Shown: piece after piece, positions 24,714 to 33,324 of the stretch | How positions within the stretch are numbered: the first letter of the stretch is position 1 | Layout: each line of letters begins with the position of its first letter | NCBI GenBank assembly: GCA_947628735.1 | Contig: CANRAY010000015.1 | Location: 1 to 34,692, forward strand | Length of the DNA: 34,692 nucleotides | Source of the DNA: an uncultured Clostridia bacterium | Lineage (GTDB): Bacteria; Bacillota; Clostridia; TANB77; CAG-508 | Direction: 5' to 3' | Translations under genes and position numbers: made by a program | Notes under the pieces: model-generated | Database searches by the model: none | The model's input: only the letters and a program-made list of their open reading frames with translations | Told to the model about the DNA's origin: nothing

Positions 24714-26099
24714 ATGAGTAAAAAAACATTAAAGTTCTATATAGCACTTTGGGGCGCAAAAGCAGGGAGTATTCTTTTAAAATTATTAAGAAGAAACGCA
24801 ACATATTTTCCAGGAAAATTTGCTTTAAGTTTATGTCCAAATTTTATAGATATGATTGATAAATATAAAACTATTATAGGAGTAACAGGAACAAATGGAA
24901 AAACAACAGTATGTAATATGATAGAAGATATTTTAAAAGAAAATAATTATCAATTTATAGATAATAAATATGGATCTAATATTGATTCTGGAATTGCAAC
25001 AACATTAATTGCAGGAGCAACATTAACGGGTAAGCCTAAAAAAGATATAGCTGTATTAGAAATAGATGAAAGAAGTGCTAGTAAAGTATTTCCGTATTTA
25101 ACTCCAACTTATCTTATTTGTACAAATTTATTCCGAGATTCTTTAATGAGAAATGCACATACAGAATTTATCGCAGGAGTGCTTACTAAATATATTCCCA
25201 AAGAAACAAAATTGATTGTAAATGCCGATGATTTAATATGTTCTAACATTGCACCAGACAATGAAAAAATATACTTTGGAATAGATAGATTAGAAACAGA
25301 TACAACTAAAAGTAACAATATTGTAAGAGATATTATAGTATGTCCAAAATGTAATACAAAATTAGAATATGAATATTATCGTTACCATCACATAGGAAAA
25401 GCTCATTGTCCAAACTGCAATTTTGGAACACCAGAAGCAGATTACAGAGCTAGTAAAATTGATATAAAAGAAAAGAATATGACAATTACATTAAAAGATG
25501 GTACTAAAGAACAATATTATACTCCAAATACAAATATTATAAATTTATATAATATTCTTGCAGTAATTGTGGTATTAAAGCAAATAGGACTAACACAAGA
25601 GCAAATAAATAATGGACTAAAAAAATTAAAAGTAGTAGAAACAAGATATAGCGAAGATGAATATGAAGGAGTTAAAATAATAACACACTTAGCTAAAGGA
25701 ATGAATCCAATTGCATGTTCAAGAGCTTTTGAATATGCAAAAACAACAGATGGAAACAAAATAGCTATTGTTTTAATAGATGATTTACATGAAGATGCAA
25801 AAGGAACGGAAAATATTGCATGGCAATATGATACAGATTTTGAATTTTTAAATGATGAAAGTATAAAGCAAGTAATTATTGCAGGACCTAGATATCTAGA
25901 TACTATAGTAAGAATGAGATTGGCAGATGTGCCAAAAGAAAAAATCGAATATGCAAAAAATGAGGTAGAAGCTACAGCAAAAGCAAATTTGGAAGGAATA
26001 GATAAAGTTGTTATTTTACATGACCTATATTCATTAGAAGAAACTGAGAGAATTAAAAATAAAATCAAAGAAATGATAAAGGAGAAAAAATCAAAATGA
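24714..26099 (+). CDS. murT: MurT-like Mur ligase (lipid II isoglutaminyl synthase subunit)
   Basis: This 461-residue protein has the Mur ligase ATP loop GVTGTNGKTT (56-65), the MurT-typical NLFRDSLMR, a four-Cys zinc ribbon (Cys210, 213, 232, 235) inserted in the central domain, and a C-terminal DUF1727 region (NPIACSRAFEYAK and IAWQYDTDFEFL). In Gram-positive bacteria MurT with the glutaminase GatD amidates D-glutamate of lipid II. The C-terminal segment differs from the GIDTSWIWD-like motif that I recall from staphylococcal MurT (here GTENIAWQYD); a residue contributing to the GatD triad lies in that domain. GGGAG precedes the ATG. The stop overlaps the next ATG by four bases. Confidence 0.87.
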   Translation: MSKKTLKFYIALWGAKAGSILLKLLRRNATYFPGKFALSLCPNFIDMIDKYKTIIGVTGTNGKTTVCNMIEDILKENNYQFIDNKYGSNIDSGIATTLIAGATLTGKPKKDIAVLEIDERSASKVFPYLTPTYLICTNLFRDSLMRNAHTEFIAGVLTKYIPKETKLIVNADDLICSNIAPDNEKIYFGIDRLETDTTKSNNIVRDIIVCPKCNTKLEYEYYRYHHIGKAHCPNCNFGTPEADYRASKIDIKEKNMTITLKDGTKEQYYTPNTNIINLYNILAVIVVLKQIGLTQEQINNGLKKLKVVETRYSEDEYEGVKIITHLAKGMNPIACSRAFEYAKTTDGNKIAIVLIDDLHEDAKGTENIAWQYDTDFEFLNDESIKQVIIAGPRYLDTIVRMRLADVPKEKIEYAKNEVEATAKANLEGIDKVVILHDLYSLEETERIKNKIKEMIKEKKSK

Positions 26100-26840
26100 A
26101 AATAGAAGTTTTATATCCAGAATTACGGAAACCTATTTGGAGATAATAGCAATATTACATATTTGCATAAATGTATTCCCGATGCAGAAGTTATTGAAAC
26201 TGAAATAAATCAAACACCAGCTTTTGTAAATGAAAAAATAGATTTTATTTATCTTGGTCCATGCTCAGAAAGAGGACAAGAAATCATTATTCAGAAATTA
26301 AAACCATATAAAGAAAAAATAGAAGAATTAATTGATAATGGAACTGTATTTTTATTTACTGGAAATGCAATGGAAATACTAGGAGATAGCATAAAAAACG
26401 AAGATGGAAGCAAAATAGATGGCTTAGGTATTTTTCATATTCGTGCCAAAAGAGATATGATGCATCGTCAAAATAGTAATATTATTGGAAAATATGAAGA
26501 TATTGAAATAGTTGGATTTAAAAGTCAATTTACAAAAGCATATGGTGATATAGAAGATAACTATTTTATGGAATTAGAATTAGGAATGGGAATGAATGAA
26601 AACACAAACTATGAAGGAATAAAAAAGAACAATTTTATTGCAACATATGTAATTGGACCAATATTAATTTTAAATCCTTTATTTACTAAAAAAATAATGC
26701 AAATGCTAGGAATAGAAAATCCTAAATTAGCATTAGAAGAAGAAGTAACAACAGCATATGAAGCTCGTTTAAAAGAATTTTATCAGAAATTTAAATCAGA
26801 AAAAAAGGACAAAGGAGAGAAAAAGGAAGAAAAGAAATGA
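26096..26840 (+). CDS. GatD-like amidotransferase subunit, frame broken near the N-terminus and active site degenerate
   Basis: The ATG at 26096 overlaps the murT stop (ATGA) and reads MKIEVLYPEL, then leaves frame and stops at 26144-26146. From the base after TTACG the next frame gives GNLFGDNSNITYLHK and runs open to 26840, so a full GatD-like protein of about 247 residues needs one frame change near 26126 (one extra base, or loss of two in a TA repeat). GatD normally supplies ammonia from glutamine to MurT through Cys94 and His189 (S. aureus numbering). Here CGGYQFLG is replaced by TGNAMEILG (Thr codon 26358-26360) and TYLHGPIL by TYVIGPIL (Ile codon 26652-26654). The tail is Lys/Glu-rich. 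The long intact remainder suggests a recent break, a sequencing error or recoding, rather than old decay. Confidence 0.8.
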
Positions 26841-27709
26841 AAGACATAACAATCATAAATGCATGTTGCGATTTAGGAGTACATGTATATGGAGCAGATT
26901 TAGGACCTGAATTAATTACAAAAGATATGGGTGTAAAAAATATTGAAACCATAAAAGCAAAACAATATCAAAAACAATTAGAACCTGAAAATAAAGAAAA
27001 AAATTTGGAAGGAGTAAACGAATTTAATACACGTTTATACCAAAAAGTACAAGAAGTAATACAAAAAGGTAACTTCCCAATGACAATAGGAGGAGATCAT
27101 TCTATTGCAATAGCATCTGCTTTAGCTTCAATAAGTCAATACAATAATATGGGAATAATATGGCTAGATTCACATGGGGATTTTAACACATTTGAAACTA
27201 CAATGTCAGGAAACCTTCATGGACTTCCATTAGCAGTAATTACACACTATGAAGAAAATAAACTAAATATTTTTCATAATGGAAACTATTATCCATGTCA
27301 AAATACAGTAATTGTAGGAGCAAGAGACCTAGATCCATTGGAAAAAGAAAATATAAAGAAAAGTGGAATAACAGTATTTACTACAGAAGATATAAAAAGA
27401 GAAGGTGCACAAGAAATTTGTAGAAAAGCATTTGAAATAGCAACTAATGGAACGAACGGAATACATGTGAGTTATGATATTGATTTAATTGATCCAGAAA
27501 TTGCACCAGGAGTATCCATTCCTGCAACTGATGGTATTAATTTAGAAGAAGCTTATGAATTAGTAGATGTAATTATACAAAACAAAAAATATATAAAATC
27601 ATTGGATATAGTGGAATTTAATCCATTAAAAGACAAAGAAAGGGTAACAGAAAAGATTACCAAAACGATTTGTCATAAACTATATGACAATTTATTGAAA
27701 AATGGGTAG
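26837..27709 (+). CDS. Arginase/agmatinase-family ureohydrolase
   Basis: This 290-residue protein has all manganese ligands of the ureohydrolase fold: GGDHS (His88), DSHGDFN (Asp111, His113, Asp115) and SYDIDLIDP (Asp214, Asp216). An ending with EFNPLKD is also typical. The family hydrolyses arginine, agmatine or related guanidino compounds to urea and an amine. The arginase branch (rocF) looks likeliest from length and the SYDIDLIDP context, but substrate is not certain. Its ATG overlaps the stop of the GatD-like gene by four bases, so it is translated as part of the murT operon, an unusual partner for cell-wall amidation. Confidence 0.88.
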   Translation: MKDITIINACCDLGVHVYGADLGPELITKDMGVKNIETIKAKQYQKQLEPENKEKNLEGVNEFNTRLYQKVQEVIQKGNFPMTIGGDHSIAIASALASISQYNNMGIIWLDSHGDFNTFETTMSGNLHGLPLAVITHYEENKLNIFHNGNYYPCQNTVIVGARDLDPLEKENIKKSGITVFTTEDIKREGAQEICRKAFEIATNGTNGIHVSYDIDLIDPEIAPGVSIPATDGINLEEAYELVDVIIQNKKYIKSLDIVEFNPLKDKERVTEKITKTICHKLYDNLLKNG

Positions 27710-27723
27710 AATTGTGATATAAC
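27695..27723 (+). promoter_or_regulatory. Sigma-A promoter of the rlmN-prkC block
   Basis: TTGAAA (27695-27700) lies inside the end of the arginase-family gene, and TATAAC (27718-27723) follows after 17 bases, preceded by TGA (extended -10). Confidence 0.65.
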
Positions 27724-27752
27724 GTAAAAAAATAAAAAAAGAAAGATTGATT

Positions 27753-28787
27753 ATGAAAAATATAAAAAACTTTAACTTAGAAGAACTAAAAGATGAAATT
27801 GAAGGATTAGGAGAAAAAAAGTATAGAGCAGAACAAATCTTTAAATGGATATATGTAGATAAAGTAAAAGACTTTGATGAAATGACAAACTTATCTATTG
27901 AATTAAGAAATAAGCTAAAAGAAAAATACACAATGTGTAATTTTAAGATTATAAGAAAACAAGAATCTTCAGATGGAACAGAAAAATATCTATTTGACGT
28001 ATTAGATGGAAATGCAATAGAAACTGTTCTAATGGAATATCATCATGGAAAAACAATCTGTGTATCTTCACAAATTGGATGCAAAATGGGATGCAAATTT
28101 TGTGCATCAACAGGAATAAAATTTGGAAGAAATCTAGAAGCAGGAGAAATAGTTGAACAAATATTAGCAGTAGAGCAAGACATTCAAGAAAATATATCAA
28201 ATATTGTATTCATGGGAATAGGAGAACCTTTTGATAATTATGATAATGTTATGAAAGCAATACGTATAATTAATAATCAAAAAGGTCTTAACATAGGAGC
28301 TAGACATATTAGTGTTTCAACAAGTGGACTAGTTCCAAAAATATATGATTTTGCAAATGAAGATTTACAATGCACATTATCAATTTCACTTCATGCTACA
28401 AATGATCAAAAAAGAAGTAGTATGATGCCAGTAAATAATATGTATAATTTAGAACAATTAATGCAAGCATGTAAAGACTATATTGCAAAAACAAATAAAA
28501 GAATATCTTTTGAATATGCGTTGGCAAAAGATAATAATGATAACTTAGAAGATGCAAAAGCATTAGTAAAATTACTAAAAGGTATGCTTTGTCATGTAAA
28601 TTTAATACCAATCAATAAAATTGAAAATGGTAAATATATAAAAAGCACAAATGAAAATATTATAAAATTTAGAGACTATTTAAATGAAAACGGTATAGTT
28701 GCAACAATAAGGCGAGAGCTAGGTTCAGATATTGATGCTGCATGTGGACAGCTAAGGAGAAAAAATTTAAAAGATCAGGAGGAATAA
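27753..28787 (+). CDS. rlmN: Dual-specificity 23S rRNA/tRNA adenine C2-methyltransferase
   Basis: This 344-residue radical SAM enzyme has cluster motif CKMGCKFC (Cys110, 114, 117) and the C-terminal catalytic Cys331 in DIDAACGQLR. The N-terminal accessory domain has YRAEQIFKWIY. It methylates C2 of A2503 in 23S rRNA and A37 of some tRNAs. I use ATG 27753; a TTG two codons earlier is in frame. The ribosome site (AAGAAAGA) is weak. It starts the conserved Firmicutes order rlmN-prpC-prkC-rsgA-rpe. Confidence 0.95.
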   Translation: MKNIKNFNLEELKDEIEGLGEKKYRAEQIFKWIYVDKVKDFDEMTNLSIELRNKLKEKYTMCNFKIIRKQESSDGTEKYLFDVLDGNAIETVLMEYHHGKTICVSSQIGCKMGCKFCASTGIKFGRNLEAGEIVEQILAVEQDIQENISNIVFMGIGEPFDNYDNVMKAIRIINNQKGLNIGARHISVSTSGLVPKIYDFANEDLQCTLSISLHATNDQKRSSMMPVNNMYNLEQLMQACKDYIAKTNKRISFEYALAKDNNDNLEDAKALVKLLKGMLCHVNLIPINKIENGKYIKSTNENIIKFRDYLNENGIVATIRRELGSDIDAACGQLRRKNLKDQEE

Positions 28788-28788
28788 T

Positions 28789-29511
28789 ATGATTTTTGCT
28801 AAAACAGATATTGGCAAAGCAAGAGAAATTAATCAAGATTATTATTATACTTCATCTCCACAAGAAAAAGTAGAACTGTGTATATTAGCAGATGGAATGG
28901 GAGGATATAAAGGAGGAGAAATTGCAAGTAAATTAGCAACAGAAGCAGTAAAAAAATATATCCAAGACAATTTTGATAAAATTGAAAAACAAAAAAATGA
29001 AATATTAGAATTATTAAAAAATGCCATTCAATATGCTAATATGGTAGTATATGAAAAATCGAAAGAACGACAAGATTTAGAAGGAATGGGTACTACTTTG
29101 GAAGTTTTCTTAATATATAATAATAAGGCATATACTGGACATATTGGAGATAGTAGAATATATAGAATTCGAAAAGGGGTTATGAGAAAATTAACCAAAG
29201 ATCATAGCTATGTGCAACAATTAGTAGAGGATGGAAAAATAACAAGAGAAGAAGCAAATACTCATCCAAAAAAGAATATGCTAACAAAAGCATTAGGCTG
29301 TACAATCTATATTGAACCAGACTTACGTGTAAGAAATTTCGAACCAGGTGACATATTTATTATGTGCTCAGATGGACTAACAAATATGGTAAAAGAAAAT
29401 GAATTATTTGAAATTGTTACAAGCGGACCAGAAAAAGCACCAGATATATTAATAGAAAAAGCAAATGAAGCAGGCGGATTAGACAATATTACAGTCGTAA
29501 TTATAATGTAG
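28789..29511 (+). CDS. prpC: PP2C-type Ser/Thr protein phosphatase
   Basis: This 240-residue PPM phosphatase has REINQD (metal Asp17), LADGMGGYKGGEIAS (Asp35), GHIGDSRIY, a flap region, and the late CSDGLTN and GGLDNITVV motifs. It removes phosphates placed by the PASTA kinase encoded next. AGGAGG precedes the ATG, one base after the rlmN stop. The gene pair phosphatase-kinase is the standard Firmicutes module for cell-wall and growth signalling. Confidence 0.95.
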   Translation: MIFAKTDIGKAREINQDYYYTSSPQEKVELCILADGMGGYKGGEIASKLATEAVKKYIQDNFDKIEKQKNEILELLKNAIQYANMVVYEKSKERQDLEGMGTTLEVFLIYNNKAYTGHIGDSRIYRIRKGVMRKLTKDHSYVQQLVEDGKITREEANTHPKKNMLTKALGCTIYIEPDLRVRNFEPGDIFIMCSDGLTNMVKENELFEIVTSGPEKAPDILIEKANEAGGLDNITVVIIM

Positions 29512-29526
29512 GGGAGAGAAAATTTT

Positions 29527-31497
29527 ATGGATTTAGAAGGTAAAATCATAGGAAATAGATATGAAGTAATCAGTAAAATTGGAAATGGCGGAATGGCAAC
29601 TGTATATAAAGCAAAAGATATGGTATTAAAAAGATTTGTAGCCATCAAAATTCTAAGAGATGAATTTACAACAGATGAAGAATTTATTAAAAGATTTAAT
29701 ATAGAAGCACAATCTGCAGCAAGCTTAACACATCCAAATATAGTATCAATATTTGATGTAGGAAATGAAGACAATATATACTATATTGTTATGGAATTGA
29801 TTCAAGGAAAAACATTAAAACAAATTATAGATGAAGATGGAGTATTACCTTGGAAATGGTCATTAAATATAGCAATTCAAATAGCATCAGCACTAGAAAC
29901 AGCACACAAAAATAATATTATCCATAGAGATATAAAACCACATAATATTATTATTACAGAAGACGGAATTGCAAAAGTAACAGATTTTGGAATAGCAAAA
30001 GCAGTATCGAATTCAACAATTACAGCATTTGGAACAACAATTGGATCAGTACATTATTTTTCACCAGAACATGCAAGAGGTGGATATACAGATGCAAAAT
30101 CAGACTTATACTCATTAGGTGTAGTACTTTATGAAATGTTAACAGGAAGAGTTCCATTTGATGCAGATACACCAGTATCTATAGCATTAAAACATATGCA
30201 AGAAAAACCAGTGGAACCAATAAAATTAAATCCATCTATTCCATATGCAGTTAATAAAATTATTTTAAAAGCTATGGAAAAAGATATAAATTTAAGATAT
30301 CAATCAGCAACAGAAATGTTGAAGGACTTTAGTATGGCATTAAAAAATCCAGAAGGAAATTTTGTAAAAATGACATCAAATGAAAATGGATATACTCAAG
30401 TAGTACCAACATTAGAAAATGAAGAAATAAAAACAGAAAGCATATCAAGTGATTCAAAATCAAAAGAAAAATCTAAAAAGAAAAAATTCTTTAAAGAACA
30501 TCCAGGAGTAAAAATAGCAATTATTATAGCAATAATAATTATCATTCCAATAACAGGATATTTTATAACAACAGGATTATTAAACAACAGAACAAAAGAT
30601 GTAGAACTTCCAAATTTTGTAGGATTGGAAAGAACAGCAGCAGAACAGCTAGCAGCAGAATCTGGTGTGACTTTAGAAATAAAAGAAGAATTTAGTAAAG
30701 ACAAAAAAGCAGGAGAAATTATCTCACAAGATCCAGTTTATATGGAAGGCTATACTGTAAAAGAAGGATATACGATTCAAATAGTAGTAAGTAAAGGAAA
30801 AAATGTTAAAAAAGTTCCAAAATTAAAGGGATTATCACAAGATGAAGCAGAAAACTTATTAAAAGAACAAGAATTAAAAGTAGAAGTTATCAAACAAGCT
30901 GATGATGAAGTACAAGTAGGATATGTTATTAAACAAGATCCACAAGAAAATGAAGAAATTAATGCAGAAGATCCAGTAAAAATATATGTTAGCACAGGTA
31001 TCAAACAAATAGCAATGGAATATGTTATTGGAGAAAAAGAAGCCGACGCTATGAAAAAATTAAGTGGAATAGGATTTGAAGTTACAGTTGTATATGAAGA
31101 AGATACAACTAAAGATGATGGTGTTGTTTTAAAACAAAGCATAGATACAGGCGTTATGAAAGATGATGGCAGTGAAGTAATTTTAACTGTAAATAAAATA
31201 GAGCAAATAAAAGAAGGAACAGTAAACGTAAATTTAAAATCTCTAACAGGTGGAGTTATTGAAACAGACGAAGAAGGAAACGAAATTAATCCAACAGTAG
31301 ACGTAGAAATTAGAGTAACTTCAGAAGGATCAGAAGATATAGTATATAGTCAAACACATAGAAAAGATACAGAAAACATCAGTATTCCAGTATCAGGAAA
31401 AGGAACAATAACAATTAAAGTATTTATTAATGGAGTAAGAAAAGCACAAGAAACATTAAACTTAAACTCTTCAAAACCAGTATTAAATATAGATTAA
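29527..31497 (+). CDS. prkC: PASTA-domain Ser/Thr protein kinase
   Basis: This 656-residue protein has an N-terminal kinase domain (about 10-270) with GNGGMATVYKA, Lys41 in VAIKIL, HRD (133-135) and DFG (153-155). A Ser/Lys-rich juxtamembrane stretch follows, then one membrane helix (about 329-351). Three PASTA repeats (about 358-424, 427-490, 495-558) and a final beta-rich extracellular domain of about 95 residues complete it. PASTA domains bind muropeptides or lipid II and activate the kinase, which controls growth, cell wall and spore germination in relatives. AGGGGAG precedes the ATG. The C-terminal extra domain is longer than in minimal PrkC. Confidence 0.96.
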   Translation: MDLEGKIIGNRYEVISKIGNGGMATVYKAKDMVLKRFVAIKILRDEFTTDEEFIKRFNIEAQSAASLTHPNIVSIFDVGNEDNIYYIVMELIQGKTLKQIIDEDGVLPWKWSLNIAIQIASALETAHKNNIIHRDIKPHNIIITEDGIAKVTDFGIAKAVSNSTITAFGTTIGSVHYFSPEHARGGYTDAKSDLYSLGVVLYEMLTGRVPFDADTPVSIALKHMQEKPVEPIKLNPSIPYAVNKIILKAMEKDINLRYQSATEMLKDFSMALKNPEGNFVKMTSNENGYTQVVPTLENEEIKTESISSDSKSKEKSKKKKFFKEHPGVKIAIIIAIIIIIPITGYFITTGLLNNRTKDVELPNFVGLERTAAEQLAAESGVTLEIKEEFSKDKKAGEIISQDPVYMEGYTVKEGYTIQIVVSKGKNVKKVPKLKGLSQDEAENLLKEQELKVEVIKQADDEVQVGYVIKQDPQENEEINAEDPVKIYVSTGIKQIAMEYVIGEKEADAMKKLSGIGFEVTVVYEEDTTKDDGVVLKQSIDTGVMKDDGSEVILTVNKIEQIKEGTVNVNLKSLTGGVIETDEEGNEINPTVDVEIRVTSEGSEDIVYSQTHRKDTENISIPVSGKGTITIKVFINGVRKAQETLNLNSSKPVLNID

Positions 31498-31506
31498 AGC
31501 AGTTAA

Positions 31507-32421
31507 ATGGATAAAAAAGAGGAGAAAAGAAAATTGCCAAGAGGAATTGTAATTAGTAATATATCTAATTTATATCATGTAGAATTAGAAAATGGAAAAA
31601 TATATAACTGTAATGCTAGAGGAAAATTTAAAAATAATGATATAACTCCAGTAACAGGAGATAAAGTAGAAATTGATATAATAGATGAAGAAAAGAAAGA
31701 TGGAGTTATTAATCAGATAGAAGAAAGAACAAATTATATTAAAAGACCTAAAATGGCAAATTTGACACAAATAATATTTGTTGTATCAATGAAACTACCA
31801 AAACCAGATTTAGAACTTTTAGATAAGCAATTAGTATATGCAGAATATATGCACATTAAACCTATAATTTGTCTTAATAAAATAGACTTAGAAGATGAGA
31901 ATGAAATTCAAAGATTAGAAGAAATTTATACAAAGATTGGCTATACTGTTATTAAAACAAATGCTAAAGAAGGAATACAAATAGAAAAATTAAAATCAAT
32001 ATTAAAAAACGAAATTACAGCCTTCTCAGGCAATTCAGGAGTAGGAAAATCAACATTAATAAATGGAATATTTGGAAAAGATATTACAGAAGAAGGAATC
32101 ATCAGTAAGAAAAATAAAAGAGGTAAAAACACAACAACCCAAGTAAGACTATATTGTTTAGATAAAGAATCATATATAGCAGATACACCAGGCTTTTCAA
32201 CATTTGAATTAGAAGAAATAGAATCAATAGACTTATGCCACTACTTTATAGAATTTGTACCATATTTAGAAAAATGTCAATTTATAGGATGTAGCCATAT
32301 AAAAGAAACACAATGTGGAATAAAACAAGCGATAGAAGAAGGAAAAATATCAAAAGAGAGATATGACAGATATTGTAAAATATATCAAGAGATGAAACAA
32401 AGGGAGGAGAAAAAATGGTAG
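31507..32421 (+). CDS. rsgA: Ribosome small-subunit-dependent GTPase RsgA
   Basis: This circularly permuted GTPase has the motifs in the order G4 NKID (124-127), G1 GNSGVGKS (175-182) and G3 DTPG (226-229). A C-terminal zinc knuckle with Cys257, Cys262, His264 and Cys270 follows, and an N-terminal OB domain precedes the GTPase. RsgA helps mature the 30S subunit. The ATG at 31507 lacks a clear ribosome site. The in-frame TTG at 31534 has GAGGAG nine bases upstream and gives a start (MPRGIV) that matches Bacillus RsgA (MPEGK), so it may be the true start, for a protein of 295 residues. Confidence 0.94.
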   Translation: MDKKEEKRKLPRGIVISNISNLYHVELENGKIYNCNARGKFKNNDITPVTGDKVEIDIIDEEKKDGVINQIEERTNYIKRPKMANLTQIIFVVSMKLPKPDLELLDKQLVYAEYMHIKPIICLNKIDLEDENEIQRLEEIYTKIGYTVIKTNAKEGIQIEKLKSILKNEITAFSGNSGVGKSTLINGIFGKDITEEGIISKKNKRGKNTTTQVRLYCLDKESYIADTPGFSTFELEEIESIDLCHYFIEFVPYLEKCQFIGCSHIKETQCGIKQAIEEGKISKERYDRYCKIYQEMKQREEKKW

Positions 32422-33074
32422 AAATTTCAACATCGGTATTATCAGTAGAAAAAGAAAAAGCCATTAGAACATTTTATGATTTAGAAACAGCTAAAACAGA
32501 CTATTTTCATATAGATGTTATGGACGGAAAATTTGTAATGAAAAATACAAATGACTTAATGCTAGAATATTGCGGATATTTAAACAATATTACAAATCTA
32601 CCATTAGACGTTCATCTCATGGTAGAGGACGTATCAAATTTTATAGAAGAATATTCAATGTATAAACCTAACATAATTACATTTCACTATGAAGCAGCAA
32701 AAAATGAAGATGAATTAAAACAATGGATACAACAAATTAAAGAAAAAAATATTAGAGTAGGAATTAGTATAAAACCAAACACAGACATAGAAAAAATACT
32801 AAAATTTCTCCCATATGTTCATTTAGTATTAATTATGACTGTAGAACCAGGAGAAGGAGGTCAAAAACTAATTCCAGAAACAATAGAAAAAATAAAAAAA
32901 ATAAAAGAATATATTTATCAAAATGATTTAGAATTAGACATAGAAGCAGATGGAGGAATAAACAAAGAAAACGTAGAAGAATTAAAACAAGCAGGATGTG
33001 ACATTATAGTAGCAGGTACAAGTATAATTAATAGCCCAAACTACTCTGAAACAATATCAACTTTATCATTGTAA
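32415..33074 (+). CDS. rpe: Ribulose-phosphate 3-epimerase
   Basis: This 219-residue TIM-barrel protein has DYFHIDVMDGKFV (metal His and Asp), LDVHLMVED, MTVEPGEGGQKLI and the catalytic Asp in EADGGINKEN. It interconverts ribulose-5-phosphate and xylulose-5-phosphate in the pentose phosphate pathway. The first strand (EISTSVLS) is somewhat diverged from the usual PSILSADF, so a related hexulose epimerase cannot be fully excluded, but gene order (after rsgA) supports Rpe. Its start overlaps the rsgA stop by seven bases, with GGGAGGAG upstream. Confidence 0.9.
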   Translation: MVEISTSVLSVEKEKAIRTFYDLETAKTDYFHIDVMDGKFVMKNTNDLMLEYCGYLNNITNLPLDVHLMVEDVSNFIEEYSMYKPNIITFHYEAAKNEDELKQWIQQIKEKNIRVGISIKPNTDIEKILKFLPYVHLVLIMTVEPGEGGQKLIPETIEKIKKIKEYIYQNDLELDIEADGGINKENVEELKQAGCDIIVAGTSIINSPNYSETISTLSL

Positions 33075-33095
33075 ATGAAATATATAAATAAACTA

Positions 33096-33124
33096 TTGAC
33101 AAGGATAAAAAATATTGTTATAGT
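33096..33124 (+). promoter_or_regulatory. Strong sigma-A promoter
   Basis: A perfect TTGACA (33096-33101) is followed after 17 bases by TATAGT (33119-33124). It lies 22 bases past the rpe stop and 30 bases before the small ORF at 33154. I see no other promoter before the exported-protein genes, so it may drive them too. Confidence 0.75.
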
Positions 33125-33153
33125 AAAGGCAAGAAAATAAAAGGAGAACACAA

Positions 33154-33270
33154 ATGATAAAGCTTGAAAGCATTGAAAGAGTACACACACACACACACAC
33201 GTACAATTCTATAGAAGAAGTAAAGGACGATAATGCCTTTTATTTTACATATAAAATGACAGACTTTTAA
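33154..33270 (+). CDS. 38-residue ORF with His-Thr repeat, possible leader peptide
   Basis: This very small ORF has a strong promoter and an AAGGAG ribosome site six to eight bases upstream. It reads MIKLESIERV, then HTHTHT, then a charged second half ending in KMTDF. The His-Thr run is encoded by an (AC)9 microsatellite, so gain or loss of one unit would change the frame. The last codons and stop fall inside a terminator-like hairpin (33253-33286). It could be a short peptide gene, a phase-variable leader controlling the exported proteins behind it, or a chance ORF. I do not recognise a family. Confidence 0.5.
   Translation: MIKLESIERVHTHTHTYNSIEEVKDDNAFYFTYKMTDF
33183..33200. repeat. (AC)9 dinucleotide microsatellite
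   Basis: Nine AC units lie between two GTAC-like flanks. Tracts of this kind are uncommon in bacterial DNA and prone to slipped-strand change. It lies in the coding frame of the small ORF at 33154. Confidence 0.9.
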
Positions 33271-33286
33271 ATAGCCTGTCATTTTT
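33253..33286 (+). terminator. Terminator or attenuator hairpin before exported-protein genes
   Basis: AAAATGACAG (33253-33262) pairs perfectly with CTGTCATTTT (33276-33285) around a 13-base loop; the pairing T's run to 33286. It has the shape of a weak intrinsic terminator. It overlaps the end of the small ORF and precedes the ATG at 33325 by 38 bases. Confidence 0.6.
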
Positions 33287-33324
33287 GTCACTAAAATTAA
33301 TAATAAAAAAGGAGGAAAATAAAA

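Noticed and set aside
33154..33270. Histidine or threonine operon leader peptide
   Set aside because: The alternating His-Thr run resembles attenuator leaders, but no amino-acid biosynthesis gene follows and the run is a simple microsatellite.
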